Source: Nostoc sp. KVJ20
GTDB lineage: Bacteria; Cyanobacteriota; Cyanobacteriia; Cyanobacteriales; Nostocaceae
NCBI RefSeq assembly: GCF_001712795.1
Contig: NZ_KV757675.1
Coordinates: forward strand, 1-64,000
Length of the DNA stretch: 64,000 nt
Direction of reading: 5' to 3'
Shown here: positions 8,518 to 17,129 of the stretch, piece after piece
How the letters are laid out: every line of letters begins with the position of its first letter
Position numbering within the stretch: the first letter of the stretch is position 1
Program-made: the position numbers and the translations under genes
Notes under the pieces: model-generated
What the model was told of the DNA's origin: nothing
Databases searched by the model: none
Seen by the model: only the letters and a program-made list of their open reading frames with translations

Positions 8518-9196
8518 TTATTATTAGCTTCAAATGTTAGGTTAACTGACGATGCCTAACTGTAGCAGTGAATACGGTATTTTAGTTAAAAAAATGCTTA
8601 AAATATCTCTAGAAAATATCAATTAATCCAATGCAAAACTAATTCATGTCATTCGTGGCACCAATTATATATGAGGCTGCGCTTGATTTATGTAGAGGTA
8701 ATACCCTGCGTTAATCTGCTTTGCATCTACATGAATTTACCCTACAGCGGAGTTTTTGCTAAGTCCTCTATGCACATATTCAAAAAGAAATAGCATGAGA
8801 AATAAAATCGTTTAAAAGTTTAGAAAACTGTACTTTTAATTTCGGGTTTTTTCACATTTAAATTGAATTATTATAGAACTCCTATTTGATTTTTTAAAAA
8901 ACTAAATACACATCTATTCCCTTCTTTCTGTACCCTGTTCCCTCCCTACACAAGTAAGTTCATAAATCCAATCTAATTCCTATATATTCCTCTTTCGTAA
9001 AAAAAATGGGTAAAATCTTAATTCTTCTTTGTCCATAAGAAATAACGTCGAATTCTGTATTGGAAATATAAACAAATATTCGACTGTTAATGAACATAAC
9101 TCTACAGAAGTAATACTTTTGAAATTATCTATCCAAAGTAGTAAAGTAGATAAATATTTTGTTAAAAAGTTTCTAAGCAAAGTAGTAAAATATTGA
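8518..9196. other. AT-rich intergenic stretch, nothing assigned
   Basis: About 680 bp of AT-rich DNA with no convincing gene. A 66-codon minus-strand frame at 8980-9180 has no recognisable features and is not called. The stretch lies between decayed fragments and is probably degraded DNA. Confidence 0.5.
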
Positions 9197-9328
9197 TTTA
9201 TTAACGGCAGTTATGATGCAAGCACTCTGGACTGGTCAAAGTTGCGTTATCAGCATACTGCTGCGGTTAGGTCAGTGCTGATGGAAAAATACAGCCCTGC
9301 GATCGCTAATCAAATCGGCGTTGCATAA
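9197..9328 (+). pseudogene. Tyrosine recombinase N-terminal fragment
   Basis: A 43-codon frame contains LDWSKLRYQHTAAVRSVL and EKYSPAIANQ. This matches the pattern of the SAM-like core-binding domain of XerC/phage-type integrases, in which W..LRYQHTAAIR is followed by YSPAT.N. The frame lacks a start codon, stops within the core-binding domain and has no catalytic R..HxxR..Y region, so it is a non-functional relic. An IS1-like fragment follows within 13 bp. The identification rests on motif memory only. Confidence 0.5.
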
Positions 9329-9340
9329 TAGAGTGATAAA

Positions 9341-9586
9341 TTGAGGTTATCTACTGTGCAATGTCCATACTGTGGATATACGGAAATCCAGAAGAATGGA
9401 AAGCGAAGAGGTAAGCAAAATCACATAAAATCAAAAACCCGGTCATTAAGACCGGGTTTTGAGTGGAAACAATGGGGCTATATTCCCCGAAGGTTAGTTA
9501 TAGAAGTTCAGTATAATATCGATGCTCTTGATATGTACTACCACCCCATTGGTATCGATTCCGGAAAATTAACTAAGAATTTTTGA
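9341..9586 (+). pseudogene. IS1-type transposase N-terminal fragment (InsA-like zinc finger)
   Basis: The first ~25 residues, with CPYCGYTEIQKNGKRRGKQN, match the start of cyanobacterial IS1-family transposases: a Cys-x-x-Cys zinc finger followed by KNGKRRGKQN. Beyond residue 30 the similarity ends and the frame runs through a perfect terminator-like hairpin. The second CxxC pair and the DDE catalytic part are missing. The remnant starts at a TTG and is certainly inactive. Confidence 0.6.
9434..9460. terminator. Perfect 11-bp hairpin, terminator-like
   Basis: AAAACCCGGTC (9434-9444), a 5-base loop, then GACCGGGTTTT (9450-9460). The GC-rich stem with a terminal T run is symmetric, so it could end transcription in either direction. 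It lies inside the IS1 remnant, where the similarity to transposase stops. Confidence 0.6.
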
Positions 9587-9675
9587 GTAGCCTTCCTTCG
9601 TCTCCCAAGATACAGCAACTAACTGGTAGCGTCAGCGTGTAGGATAGAGAAATATTAATTTTCCTACTTTTGCTG

Positions 9676-9780
9676 ATGAACAATGGATTTGGTAGCTGGC
9701 AAGAATGGCTAACAGTATTCGCCTATCTAGGTTTCACTGTCTTTATTATCTGGCGGGTGTTTACCGCCGAGAAGAATTAA
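9676..9780 (+). CDS. Possible 34-aa single-span membrane protein
   Basis: A short ATG frame encodes a polar N terminus (MNNGFGSWQEW), one hydrophobic segment (LTVFAYLGFTVFIIW) and a basic tail (RVFTAEKN). This is the architecture of small cyanobacterial thylakoid subunits (Pet, Psb, Ndh small subunits), but I cannot match it to a known one. No strong Shine-Dalgarno sequence is visible. It lies in otherwise gene-free DNA among decayed fragments, so it may be chance. Confidence 0.35.
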   Translation: MNNGFGSWQEWLTVFAYLGFTVFIIWRVFTAEKN

Positions 9781-10478
9781 AAAAGCTGCATACCATCTCA
9801 CCAGGGGCTTTTTGCTCAAAGGGCAAAACAGTCCCGCTCTCTTGAACCTTTACTCGTTCACGACAATTGTAAACCTCGGTGGGTCTTTTTACTCCATCTA
9901 CGCTAACGGTTGCCCTGTATTCTCAATAATTTTTGGCACTTCGGCTAATACTGAGAATGCAAATCTGGTGGCGTAAACCGTCGTAGACATCGTAATTGCG
10001 GCATACAGATGCAAAAGCCGGATTTACCACGGAGAAAGGCAGTATTAATAGGAACATACATATTATGTATTTAATTCTGTTCATAAAAAATTATTTGGAA
10101 TTATTTGGCAATATTATTAAATTTTTAAACCCTTTTAGTTGAGTCAATTACTTTTCCCAGTTTGATAGACCAGAGATTTTAACTCCCTAGCATACAAAGC
10201 ATCAGAACCGCAGCAAAAAAAGCTCACATGTTTTATGTACTATTTTCGGCTAAAGTTTACTAAGCTAAATTGAACCATCCCCAAACACCTCCTCTACTTT
10301 GAGGATAAACATCTAGTGCGTCTGTTCATGTACCATACCCTAATACCAATTCCTAATATCCTGCGGGAAGCAACACTTTTTACGTCTACGTAATTGAGAA
10401 AGTCAGATTACATCTGGCTGAGTTTCCGCCATTTGTATCTGTATGTAGTCTTATTTTGGAGAGTTTAAATAACCTAAT
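9781..10478. other. Intergenic region with one dispersed repeat
   Basis: About 700 bp without a recognisable gene. It contains a dispersed repeat with GGCGTAAACCGTCGTAGACA (9970-9989), and an inverted pair ATTCTCA/TGAGAAT flanking TTTTTGGCACTTCGGCT near 9920-9960. The promoter of the MlaE-like permease gene is presumably within the last 150 bp, but no box is clear. Confidence 0.5.
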
Positions 10479-11285
10479 GTGCAAAAAAAGTCAGTCGTAA
10501 GGACGATAAAATTGCAACCAAAAACAAATTTTGAGCAACCTTGGATTACACGCTGTTTTGCAGCAGTATTGCTTTTCGGTCAGGTGTGGCTACATTTACT
10601 CCAAGGAAAAACTTACTATCGCAAGATTCTGCAACATCTGGTGACTGCTGGCCCAGGTTCTATCTCTCCAGTTCTACTTGTCAGCGGTTTTGCCGGTATG
10701 ATTTTTACTATTCAGACAGCGAGAGAATTAGTCCGATTTGGGGCTGTCAATGCTGTGGGAGGTGCTTTCGCCTTAGCTTTTTGCAGAGAATTGGCTCCAA
10801 TTTTGACCGCTAGTATTATGGCTGGACAAGTTGGTTCTGCTTTTGCAGCAGAAATAGGTGCAATGCGAGTCACCGAGCAAATTGATGCACTTTATATGCT
10901 CAAAACTGATCCTATTGATTATCTAGTACTTCCTAGAGTAATTGCTTGTTGTTTGATGGTGCCTTTGATGACGGTTTTGGCTTTAGTTACGGGCATCATC
11001 GGCGGAGTTTTTGCTGCATCACAGTTTTACAAAATTATTCCCGAAACATTTTTAGAATCAGTTAGAAATTTTTTACAACCGTCAGATTTGTTTATTATTT
11101 TGCTAAAAGGGTTTATTTTTGGAGTGCTGGTTGCTGTCATTGGCTGTAGTTGGGGTTTAACTACTAGAGGGGGAGCAAAGGAAGTAGGAGAATCGGCAAC
11201 AAAAGCAGTTGTTACTAGTTGGGTGTCAATTTTTATTATGGATTTTTTCCTCTCTCTAATGCTATTTGAACAGCCTGCATTTTGA
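10479..11285 (+). CDS. MlaE/YrbE-type ABC transporter permease
   Basis: A 268-residue integral membrane protein of the MlaE (YrbE, Ttg2B) family, the permease of ABC systems that move phospholipids between inner and outer membranes. Diagnostic segments are GFAGMIFTIQTARELVRFGA, ELAPILTASIMAGQVGSA and GAMRVTEQIDALYML, with five or six membrane spans. The GTG start at 10479 is preceded by GGAG about 20 bases upstream, which is weak. The matching ATPase and MCE substrate-binding genes are not adjacent, as is common in cyanobacteria, where these genes are scattered. The family call is secure. Confidence 0.88.
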   Translation: MQKKSVVRTIKLQPKTNFEQPWITRCFAAVLLFGQVWLHLLQGKTYYRKILQHLVTAGPGSISPVLLVSGFAGMIFTIQTARELVRFGAVNAVGGAFALAFCRELAPILTASIMAGQVGSAFAAEIGAMRVTEQIDALYMLKTDPIDYLVLPRVIACCLMVPLMTVLALVTGIIGGVFAASQFYKIIPETFLESVRNFLQPSDLFIILLKGFIFGVLVAVIGCSWGLTTRGGAKEVGESATKAVVTSWVSIFIMDFFLSLMLFEQPAF

Positions 11286-11442
11286 ACTTAAGTATTGAAA
11301 AACAAGAGAAGAAAAATATTCCCGACTTGTTTAAGGAGTTGGGAATCTGAGCTAAACAGTAAGTTATGGGTAATGTAATAGTGATTCTGAAGCGTTGGCG
11401 CAGCCCAACCCAGGCATTGCTAGCTTTTTCGGTTATATTTGA

Positions 11443-11889
11443 TCACGTTAGCGGAATTTGGGAATATATTAACTTGTAGATTAGCGCACCCAAAGCTAAA
11501 CCTCCCAATGAAAAAATAGATGCAGTGTAAAAGGCTAGTCCTTCCCTAAGACCCGCTCTTTGAAAATCTATCCTGACTAATATAGTCGCTGAAATGATGA
11601 GTAAGGTATCAAGAAATACTCGAAACCAGGCAATCATGATAAAAAATAAGAAAGCTGCTAAGACGGCAACGCCGAAAGACCTGGTATTTGATTGAAGCAA
11701 AATACTGTAGTAATATGTCATCTTCGGCCAAGGAGCAGTCAACGTTACTAGTAAAAGCAAGATAGCAACTACAGTTGCCACCCACACAAACAGAGGGGCA
11801 CGTGTTTCAGATATTACCCAGCCCAAAGTACTGTAACTCAGCAGTACTAGCGCCAGCGACACCCAAGGAACTCTTTTCAAAATTGACAT
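11443..11889 (-). CDS. Four-span hypothetical membrane protein
   Basis: A 148-residue protein with four clear hydrophobic segments (about residues 9-27, 32-53, 72-100 and 118-142). It belongs to a type of small cyanobacterial integral membrane protein without assigned function. The ATG start is followed by MSILKRVPWVSLAL, a positive-inside N terminus. It is convergent with the MlaE-like permease gene. No motif indicates a catalytic role. Confidence 0.65.
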   Translation of the reverse strand: MSILKRVPWVSLALVLLSYSTLGWVISETRAPLFVWVATVVAILLLLVTLTAPWPKMTYYYSILLQSNTRSFGVAVLAAFLFFIMIAWFRVFLDTLLIISATILVRIDFQRAGLREGLAFYTASIFSLGGLALGALIYKLIYSQIPLT

Positions 11890-12282
11890 GGGTTTATATT
11901 TCTAGTACAGGGTCAAGATCCCATAACTAAGTCTAGTAACTCAAGACTTTATTTTGCTTGAGGGCTTGCTCAGTTGATGATGGTTGTTCTCCCTCAAAGA
12001 TATCCCAGTATAAAAGGAGTTTTTCACGATGTGGCTATCAATGAGACGAGAAACTAGAAGTTATTGGAGATGAAATTATGTAGATTTTGACTATATGGCT
12101 TAGACTAGTAAGTTTAACATCATATTTCTTATAGCTTCAATCAATAGGCTGTTATGCTGTTCCCAAGAAAGCCAAACAAGTTTGTCGAGAATTGCGGTAC
12201 AAAGTAGTTAAATATGTTGTTAAACATTTGTAAACTGTTAGCAGCCGAGTAGCCGCGTGTCACATCTTGTTAAGGAATTATC
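11890..12282. other. Intergenic region between divergent genes
   Basis: 393 bp between the divergent 148-residue membrane protein gene and cruF. It should hold both promoters. GTTGTTAAACATTTGTAAACTG near 12211-12233 is a candidate regulatory word upstream of cruF but matches no known box well. No gene or structured RNA is recognised. Confidence 0.5.
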
Positions 12283-13191
12283 ATGAGACAACTTGTTATT
12301 GCTGAACGCGTATGCCTCATTGGTCATATCGTGTCAAAAGCCTTTGGACTGGTAGGGATGCTACTGGTAGTACCTAATGCCGAAATAATTTTCAACTTAT
12401 CGCAGGTTGGAGAAACTGCCATACAGTTAAGTATGGCTGGTGGCGGTGTTGTTGATATTATCTTGGGGACGGTAGCTGTTTCTATTTATGCCTACCGAAC
12501 CTTGGGATTAGGAAATTGGCTAGCATTTATGCTGCCTGCTGTGTTTATATCTTTGGGGAGTGAACTTCTGGGAACTAGCACAGGGTTTCCATTTGGTGAT
12601 TATAGCTACTTAAGTGGCTTGGGTTATAAGATTGGCGGGCTAGTTCCTTTCACTATTCCTTTATCTTGGTTTTATGTTGGGCTGTCGTCTTACTTAATTG
12701 CTAGAACTGGCTTGAAAGTAGCTCAAAAACCCAGTTGGGGACGCCATATTGCTGCTATTGCCGTTGGTGCTTTGCTCTTTACTTGCTGGGACTTTGCTCT
12801 TGAGCCAGCTATGAGTCAATCTTCTTTGCCTTTCTGGTATTGGGAACAACCAGGAGCTTTCTTTGGGACACCATACCAGAATTATGCAGGTTGGTTTGGT
12901 ACTAGTACACTGTTCATGAGTGTGGCAGGATTATTGTGGAGAAACGCTTCGATTAAATTAGAGCGATCGCAACTCAATCTGCCCTTAGTCGTTTATTTAA
13001 CTAACTTTGCCTTCGCCGCCGGACTCAGCTTGGCAGCTGGATTCTCTATACCTGTATTGCTCGGTTTATTGCTAGGTGTAACTCCGGCTGTGGCGCTGTG
13101 GTTAAGGAGTTCAACCACACCCGCTCAAGTTACTGTTGAACCAGTAAGCAAAGAAGTATCAGTAGCAAAAGTTGAAGTTGCCTTGAAATAA
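12283..13191 (+). CDS. cruF: Carotenoid 1'-hydroxylase CruF
   Basis: A 302-residue multi-span membrane protein of the DUF422/CruF family. In cyanobacteria CruF adds the 1'-hydroxyl group to gamma-carotene-type substrates on the way to myxol glycosides (myxoxanthophyll). Typical segments are GFPFGDYSYLSGLGYKIGG, CWDFALEPAMSQ and WYWEQPGAFFGTPYQNYAGW. The family's acidic and aromatic residues in these loops are conserved. The next gene on the same strand is the CruG glycosyltransferase, the known partner in cyanobacteria, which supports the assignment. The two are separated by about 130 bp of heptanucleotide repeats, so they may be read together. The ATG start follows AAGGAATTATC. Confidence 0.88.
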   Translation: MRQLVIAERVCLIGHIVSKAFGLVGMLLVVPNAEIIFNLSQVGETAIQLSMAGGGVVDIILGTVAVSIYAYRTLGLGNWLAFMLPAVFISLGSELLGTSTGFPFGDYSYLSGLGYKIGGLVPFTIPLSWFYVGLSSYLIARTGLKVAQKPSWGRHIAAIAVGALLFTCWDFALEPAMSQSSLPFWYWEQPGAFFGTPYQNYAGWFGTSTLFMSVAGLLWRNASIKLERSQLNLPLVVYLTNFAFAAGLSLAAGFSIPVLLGLLLGVTPAVALWLRSSTTPAQVTVEPVSKEVSVAKVEVALK

Positions 13192-13260
13192 GACGATAAA
13201 TTAAGGAGTGGGGAGTGGGGGAGATGAGGGAGATGGGGAAGACAAGGGTAATAGTCAATG

Positions 13261-13331
13261 CCCCATGCCCCATGCCCTATGCCCCATTTCTAATGACCAA
13301 TGACCAATGACCAATGACCAATGACCAATGA
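13261..13331. repeat. STRR: CCCCATG then ATGACCA heptamers reaching the cruG start
   Basis: Copies of CCCCATG (13261-13287) are followed by six ATGACCA-like heptamers whose ATGs fall at 13293, 13300, 13307, 13314, 13321 and 13328. Because 7 is not a multiple of 3, the array offers ATGs in all three frames. Only the one at 13321 opens the cruG frame. Confidence 0.8.
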
Positions 13332-14547
13332 CAACGCTTTGATAGTAGAAAGCGCTATCTCCCTTTTATTGCTACTTATCCAGTTACCAGCAACGGCAAT
13401 TCTATTTTCGCGCCTGTTAAAGGGGCCAAGACGCCATCCTCCAATAGAACCCCAACAGCCGACACCGGAGCTTTTGGGTAAAGTTAGCGTCGTCGTTCCC
13501 ACACTAAATGAGGCGCTTCGCATTAGCCCTCTGTTGGCTGGTTTAAGTCAGCAAAGCTATGAAGTTCGAGAAATTATGGTTGTAGATAGCAAGTCTAGTG
13601 ATGGTACTCCCGACTTGGTAAAAGCCTCACAGCAGAAAGATCCGCGCTTTCGCATCATGACAGATGATCCCTTACCCGATGGTTGGGTAGGGCGTCCTTG
13701 GGCGTTGCATAACGGTTTTCTATATAGCTCAGAGGCTAGTCAGTGGTTTCTGGGGCTAGATGCTGATATCCAACCACATCCTGGTTTAGTGGCTGGTTTG
13801 GTGAAGACGGCTGAAGCACAAGGCTATGACTTGGTTTCCCTTTCACCCCAGTTCATTCTCAAATATCCAGGAGAATGCTGGCTACAACCCGCTTTGTTGA
13901 TGACTCTGCTTTACCGATTTGACCCAGCGGGGATTAATGCAGAGCAGCCAGAACGGGTTATGGCTAATGGGCAGTGCTTTTTGTGTCGTCGCTCCGTTCT
14001 TGCTGCTGTGGGTGGTTATAGCAGTGCGAGGAGTTCTTTTTGTGATGATGTCACGTTAGCACGGAATATTGCTATCCAAGGGTATAAAGTGGGCTTTTTA
14101 GATGGCGCAAAGGTGTTGAAAGTACGGATGTATGAAGGGGCGATGGAGACGTGGAAGGAATGGGGGCGCAGTCTCGATCTCAAAGATGCAACTTCTCGTT
14201 CTCAGTTGTGGGGAGATTTATGGCTACTTACATCTGTTCAAGGTCTACCTCTTTTAATTGTCCTCACTTACCTGTTGATTTCTTCCCTACTCTCACACTT
14301 GCTACAGACGGGATTAATCGCGTCTCTACCCATCCCTACACTTCTCCTGCTGGGACTGAATTTATTCCTGCTGGTGATTCGCTTTGCTATGCTGATAGCG
14401 ATCGCACCTTCTTATGATCGCACAAACGCTAAAGGCGGCTGGTTATTCTGGCTTTCCCCTTTAGCCGATCCCTTAGCTGTGCTACGAATCTTCTTATCTG
14501 CGTTCCGCACCCCCCGCGAGTGGCGAGGACGCAAGTATAGTGGTTAG
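13321..14547 (+). CDS. cruG: Carotenoid 2'-O-glycosyltransferase CruG (GT2)
   Basis: A 408-residue family 2 glycosyltransferase anchored by one N-terminal span (about residues 8-28) and a hydrophobic C-terminal pair (about residues 300-360). The GT-A core has VSVVVPTLNEA, DSKSSDGT and LGLDADIQPHPG with the metal-binding DxD-like DAD. FCDDVTLARN and a downstream RW-like segment complete it. CruG attaches the sugar to the 2'-hydroxyl of myxol, after CruF. The start codon is one of the ATGs inside the ATGACCA repeat array; upstream in-frame ATGs run into stop codons. The position directly after cruF fixes the identity better than the sequence alone. Confidence 0.85.
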   Translation: MTNDNALIVESAISLLLLLIQLPATAILFSRLLKGPRRHPPIEPQQPTPELLGKVSVVVPTLNEALRISPLLAGLSQQSYEVREIMVVDSKSSDGTPDLVKASQQKDPRFRIMTDDPLPDGWVGRPWALHNGFLYSSEASQWFLGLDADIQPHPGLVAGLVKTAEAQGYDLVSLSPQFILKYPGECWLQPALLMTLLYRFDPAGINAEQPERVMANGQCFLCRRSVLAAVGGYSSARSSFCDDVTLARNIAIQGYKVGFLDGAKVLKVRMYEGAMETWKEWGRSLDLKDATSRSQLWGDLWLLTSVQGLPLLIVLTYLLISSLLSHLLQTGLIASLPIPTLLLLGLNLFLLVIRFAMLIAIAPSYDRTNAKGGWLFWLSPLADPLAVLRIFLSAFRTPREWRGRKYSG

Positions 14548-14579
14548 TGATGAGTGCTGAGTGAGGACTTAGAAATAAA

Positions 14580-14612
14580 ATTCCCCATTCCCCACTCCCC
14601 ACTCCCCATTCC
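14580..14612. repeat. STRR between convergent cruG and rnhA
   Basis: A short run of CCCCATT/CCCCACT heptamers fills the space between the ends of the two convergent genes, stopping next to the rnhA stop codon. Confidence 0.7.
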
Positions 14613-14613
14613 C

Positions 14614-15522
14614 TTAATCCTCTTCACCTCCTACTTGATCCCCACGTTCCAATTCCCAAAGAATTTGATTTCCTTCACGACGTACCCGTGACACTATCCA
14701 GTTTCGCCAACGCCATTGATCTCCACGACTAGTGACAGCGCTAGCGTGGACATCCATCAAGTCTGCTAACTCAGAACTGGTGATTAAGTAGCCTTTTTCA
14801 GAAATTTCATCAGCAATACGCAGAGTTTCGACCAAGCTGCGGAGTTGCGAAACCCTCATTTCTGGCGGTTTTTCATCTGTTGCGGCCGTAGTTGGGCCAG
14901 TTGATGGTTCCATAACGGTTATTTCTGGTGCAGAAGTACTGATTTCTTGCGGACTTTGGTTAGTTATTCTAGAGTTTTTTTCATAATCAGCTACTTTTGC
15001 TACATTTAGTTCATTTTGGGAAGGTAAAGATTTGTAAATATTTTTGGAAGATAATTGTTGCAGAGAAGGGGTTTTGCCGCTGGCGTATGTGCGAGCGATC
15101 ACATCACAACGTTCGTTACCTATGTTACCAGAATGTCCTCGGACGTGTTGCCATTTTACCTGTTGGGTATTGAGTTCATCCAAAATTTCTAAAAGGTCTT
15201 GGTTTTGGACTGGTTTACCATCTGATTTTTTCCAGCCTTTCATTTTCCAGCCTTTCACCCACTTGGTAACGCAGTTAATCAGGTATTCGCTATCGGTATG
15301 CAGGGTGATGGGTTGGGCTTGTTCAGATGTTTGCAAAAATTGGAGGGCTGCGATCGCAGCTTGCATCTCCATTTTATTATTAGTGGTATGAGGGGATGCA
15401 TCGCCCATTTCGTGGATTGAACCATCGCTGAAGTAGACAACAACACCCCAGCCGCCAGGGCCAGGATTGCCGGTGCAAGCACCATCGGTGTATATGCTTT
15501 GAATTGTGGGTTGGGTGGACAT
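14614..15522 (-). CDS. rnhA: Ribonuclease HI with C-terminal extension
   Basis: RNase HI cleaves the RNA strand of RNA-DNA hybrids. The catalytic set is complete: Asp in YTDGACTGNPGPGGWG, Glu in NNKMEMQAA, Asp in HTDSEYL and Asp in NERCDVIA, with HVRGHSG carrying the conserved His. The basic protrusion (KWVKGWKMKGWKKSDGKPV) is present. The catalytic domain ends near residue 150, the normal full length. A further 150 residues form a Ser/Thr/Pro-rich linker and a ~75-residue helical domain with MDVHASAVTSRGDQWRWRNW, which looks like a winged-helix or other nucleic-acid-binding module. This extended form occurs in cyanobacteria. The extension's function is inferred only. Confidence 0.92.
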   Translation of the reverse strand: MSTQPTIQSIYTDGACTGNPGPGGWGVVVYFSDGSIHEMGDASPHTTNNKMEMQAAIAALQFLQTSEQAQPITLHTDSEYLINCVTKWVKGWKMKGWKKSDGKPVQNQDLLEILDELNTQQVKWQHVRGHSGNIGNERCDVIARTYASGKTPSLQQLSSKNIYKSLPSQNELNVAKVADYEKNSRITNQSPQEISTSAPEITVMEPSTGPTTAATDEKPPEMRVSQLRSLVETLRIADEISEKGYLITSSELADLMDVHASAVTSRGDQWRWRNWIVSRVRREGNQILWELERGDQVGGEED

Positions 15523-15593
15523 GGTTAGGGTATCAAACCGCGAAGGACGCTAAGGCAAGAGTTATTAGCGGCGAATTTTTTTAACAGTATATT

Positions 15594-16820
15594 TTACTTG
15601 ATGGCAAAGTTAGACGGGTCTTGATCTCGTCGATGCTTAGTGGGAATGGGGGCTGGCTGCCCATCACCCGCAAGGGCTGCGGTTTTCTCCAAAGATTCCC
15701 TCAATCGCTTGGCTGCGTAGATAGACATGTCTCGTGGTACATTAATGCGATCGCGCAAATATCGGAGAGCGACATCAGATCCCGATGGAGGTACACAGTC
15801 TTCACCTGTCATCATGTGTGTTAAAGCACAACGTAGCGCTTGATCAAACAATTTATCATCTAAGGGGTTGACTCGGATAATATTGATGCGGTGTTCGATA
15901 GTTCGTTGAAGAGCTTCCATACGAGAATTTTCGGGTTCTGGATAAGCAACATCTGGTAGCCCAAACCAGGGGCCGTTATCCACCCGCGCTTTATTGATAA
16001 GCATCTGGGGTTCGCTGTTTTCCCAACAGCCCCCCATCTGAGGCGGCAAATCATGTACGTGGGTGTGAAAGTCGCTTTGGGTACCGCAGTAGGTAGGTCG
16101 GCTTTCCATTGCGGCAAACCATGCGCTCAAGCGAGGGTTTTCCTCTCGTAGGGAGTAGCCCTTGTAGTAGTAAAGGCTCGCATTCATCCGTTCGACATAA
16201 GGTGTAAAAATGACATCGACGATGCCGAAGCTATCTAGAAAGTAAGGGCTTGGGGTGCGACCCAGAGCCTCCTCGACCTGAGCCACCACTCCGATAAATT
16301 GTTCTCGGTTGCGTTGTTCTTGTTGAGAGGAACCGACTCTAGAACACAGCCAAGTGCACCAGGCTCTAAATAAAAGTCGTTCTAATTGACGTAGAGGAAG
16401 CACCATGCGGTCTTCCATCCCTTGGTTCAATGGATCAAATACCTTTTCCAAAGCGATCAAAATGTCATCGCTTTCCTTAATAATCCGTCCATCTAGCTCG
16501 ATCGCGGGGAGCATTCCTGATGGTACTTTACGTTTGTACCAACTTTCTTTCTCCCCATAGCAAAACATTGTCACTTTTTCGATCCGATAGGGGATTTGTT
16601 TTTCCTCTAGCCATAACCAAACTTTTTGACAGTAAGGACACCAAGCGTGGTTATCGCGATACAGCGTTACCCGCACATCAGATTCGGACTGACCAAACAA
16701 GCGCAACCTGGCTTTAGCGTTGGTGAGACCATTAACCGTATCTATTTGATAGTCCGTGAGGGTTTCTAGTTCTTCCCAGCTTAAGGGTGCGGTAGTCATA
16801 GGGTGAGTTGCGTAGGGCAA
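15594..16820 (-). CDS. Glutathione S-transferase family protein
   Basis: A 408-residue protein with a GST N-terminal thioredoxin fold at about residues 45-130: WCPYCQKVWLWLEEKQIPY carries the CPYC redox motif, VPSGMLPAIELDG the cis-proline and ESDDILIALE the Glu/Ser-Asp glutathione contact. An all-helical GST C-terminal domain follows to about residue 250. The last ~150 residues are an extra region (for example DNGPWFGLPDVAYPEPENSRMEALQRTIEHR) found in plant and cyanobacterial GST relatives. The CPYC site suggests an omega/glutaredoxin-like thiol transferase rather than a classic conjugating enzyme. It is 71 bp downstream of rnhA on the same strand and could be read separately. Confidence 0.85.
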   Translation of the reverse strand: MPYATHPMTTAPLSWEELETLTDYQIDTVNGLTNAKARLRLFGQSESDVRVTLYRDNHAWCPYCQKVWLWLEEKQIPYRIEKVTMFCYGEKESWYKRKVPSGMLPAIELDGRIIKESDDILIALEKVFDPLNQGMEDRMVLPLRQLERLLFRAWCTWLCSRVGSSQQEQRNREQFIGVVAQVEEALGRTPSPYFLDSFGIVDVIFTPYVERMNASLYYYKGYSLREENPRLSAWFAAMESRPTYCGTQSDFHTHVHDLPPQMGGCWENSEPQMLINKARVDNGPWFGLPDVAYPEPENSRMEALQRTIEHRINIIRVNPLDDKLFDQALRCALTHMMTGEDCVPPSGSDVALRYLRDRINVPRDMSIYAAKRLRESLEKTAALAGDGQPAPIPTKHRRDQDPSNFAIK

Positions 16821-16924
16821 TACTTAGGACAATTCTGTACTCTACAATATTTTCAATTACAACAAGGCTTAATTTAACCGATAGGTTCGCCCATCACTGA
16901 AAATATTTTCACCATCCATAATTA

Positions 16925-17069
16925 CCTTTATTCCCAATACTTGTCGGTTAAGGGGAAAAGGGGAAGGGGAAAGGGGAAAGAAAAAACCTTTAACCTTTAC
17001 CCTTTAACCTTTTCCCTAAACCAAATTCCGAGTTAAAAATCCTTAACCGAGCAGTATTGCCTTTATTCC
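16925..17069. mobile_element. MITE with 19-bp inverted repeats and 10-bp target duplication
   Basis: The element (16935-17059, 125 bp) begins CAATACTTGTCGGTTAAGG and ends with the inverse of CAATACTGCTCGGTTAAGG; 17 of 19 positions match. It is flanked by a perfect 10-bp direct repeat, CCTTTATTCC, at 16925-16934 and 17060-17069, a clear target-site duplication. The interior is a purine-rich block of GGGGAAAA words facing a pyrimidine-rich CCTTTAACC block, so the whole element can fold into one long hairpin. There is no ORF. The TIR and 10-bp duplication suggest mobilisation by an IS4/IS5-type DDE transposase in trans. The rest of the 354-bp gap holds only a short STRR (17076-17098). Confidence 0.8.
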
Positions 17070-17129
17070 TTCTTCCCAGTCCCCAATCCCCAGTCCCTTA
17101 CCTCTACGAGTGATTCAGAAATCAAAGAC

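Noticed and set aside
8980..9180. 66-codon minus-strand frame
   Set aside because: AT-rich random-looking sequence without motif or ribosome site.
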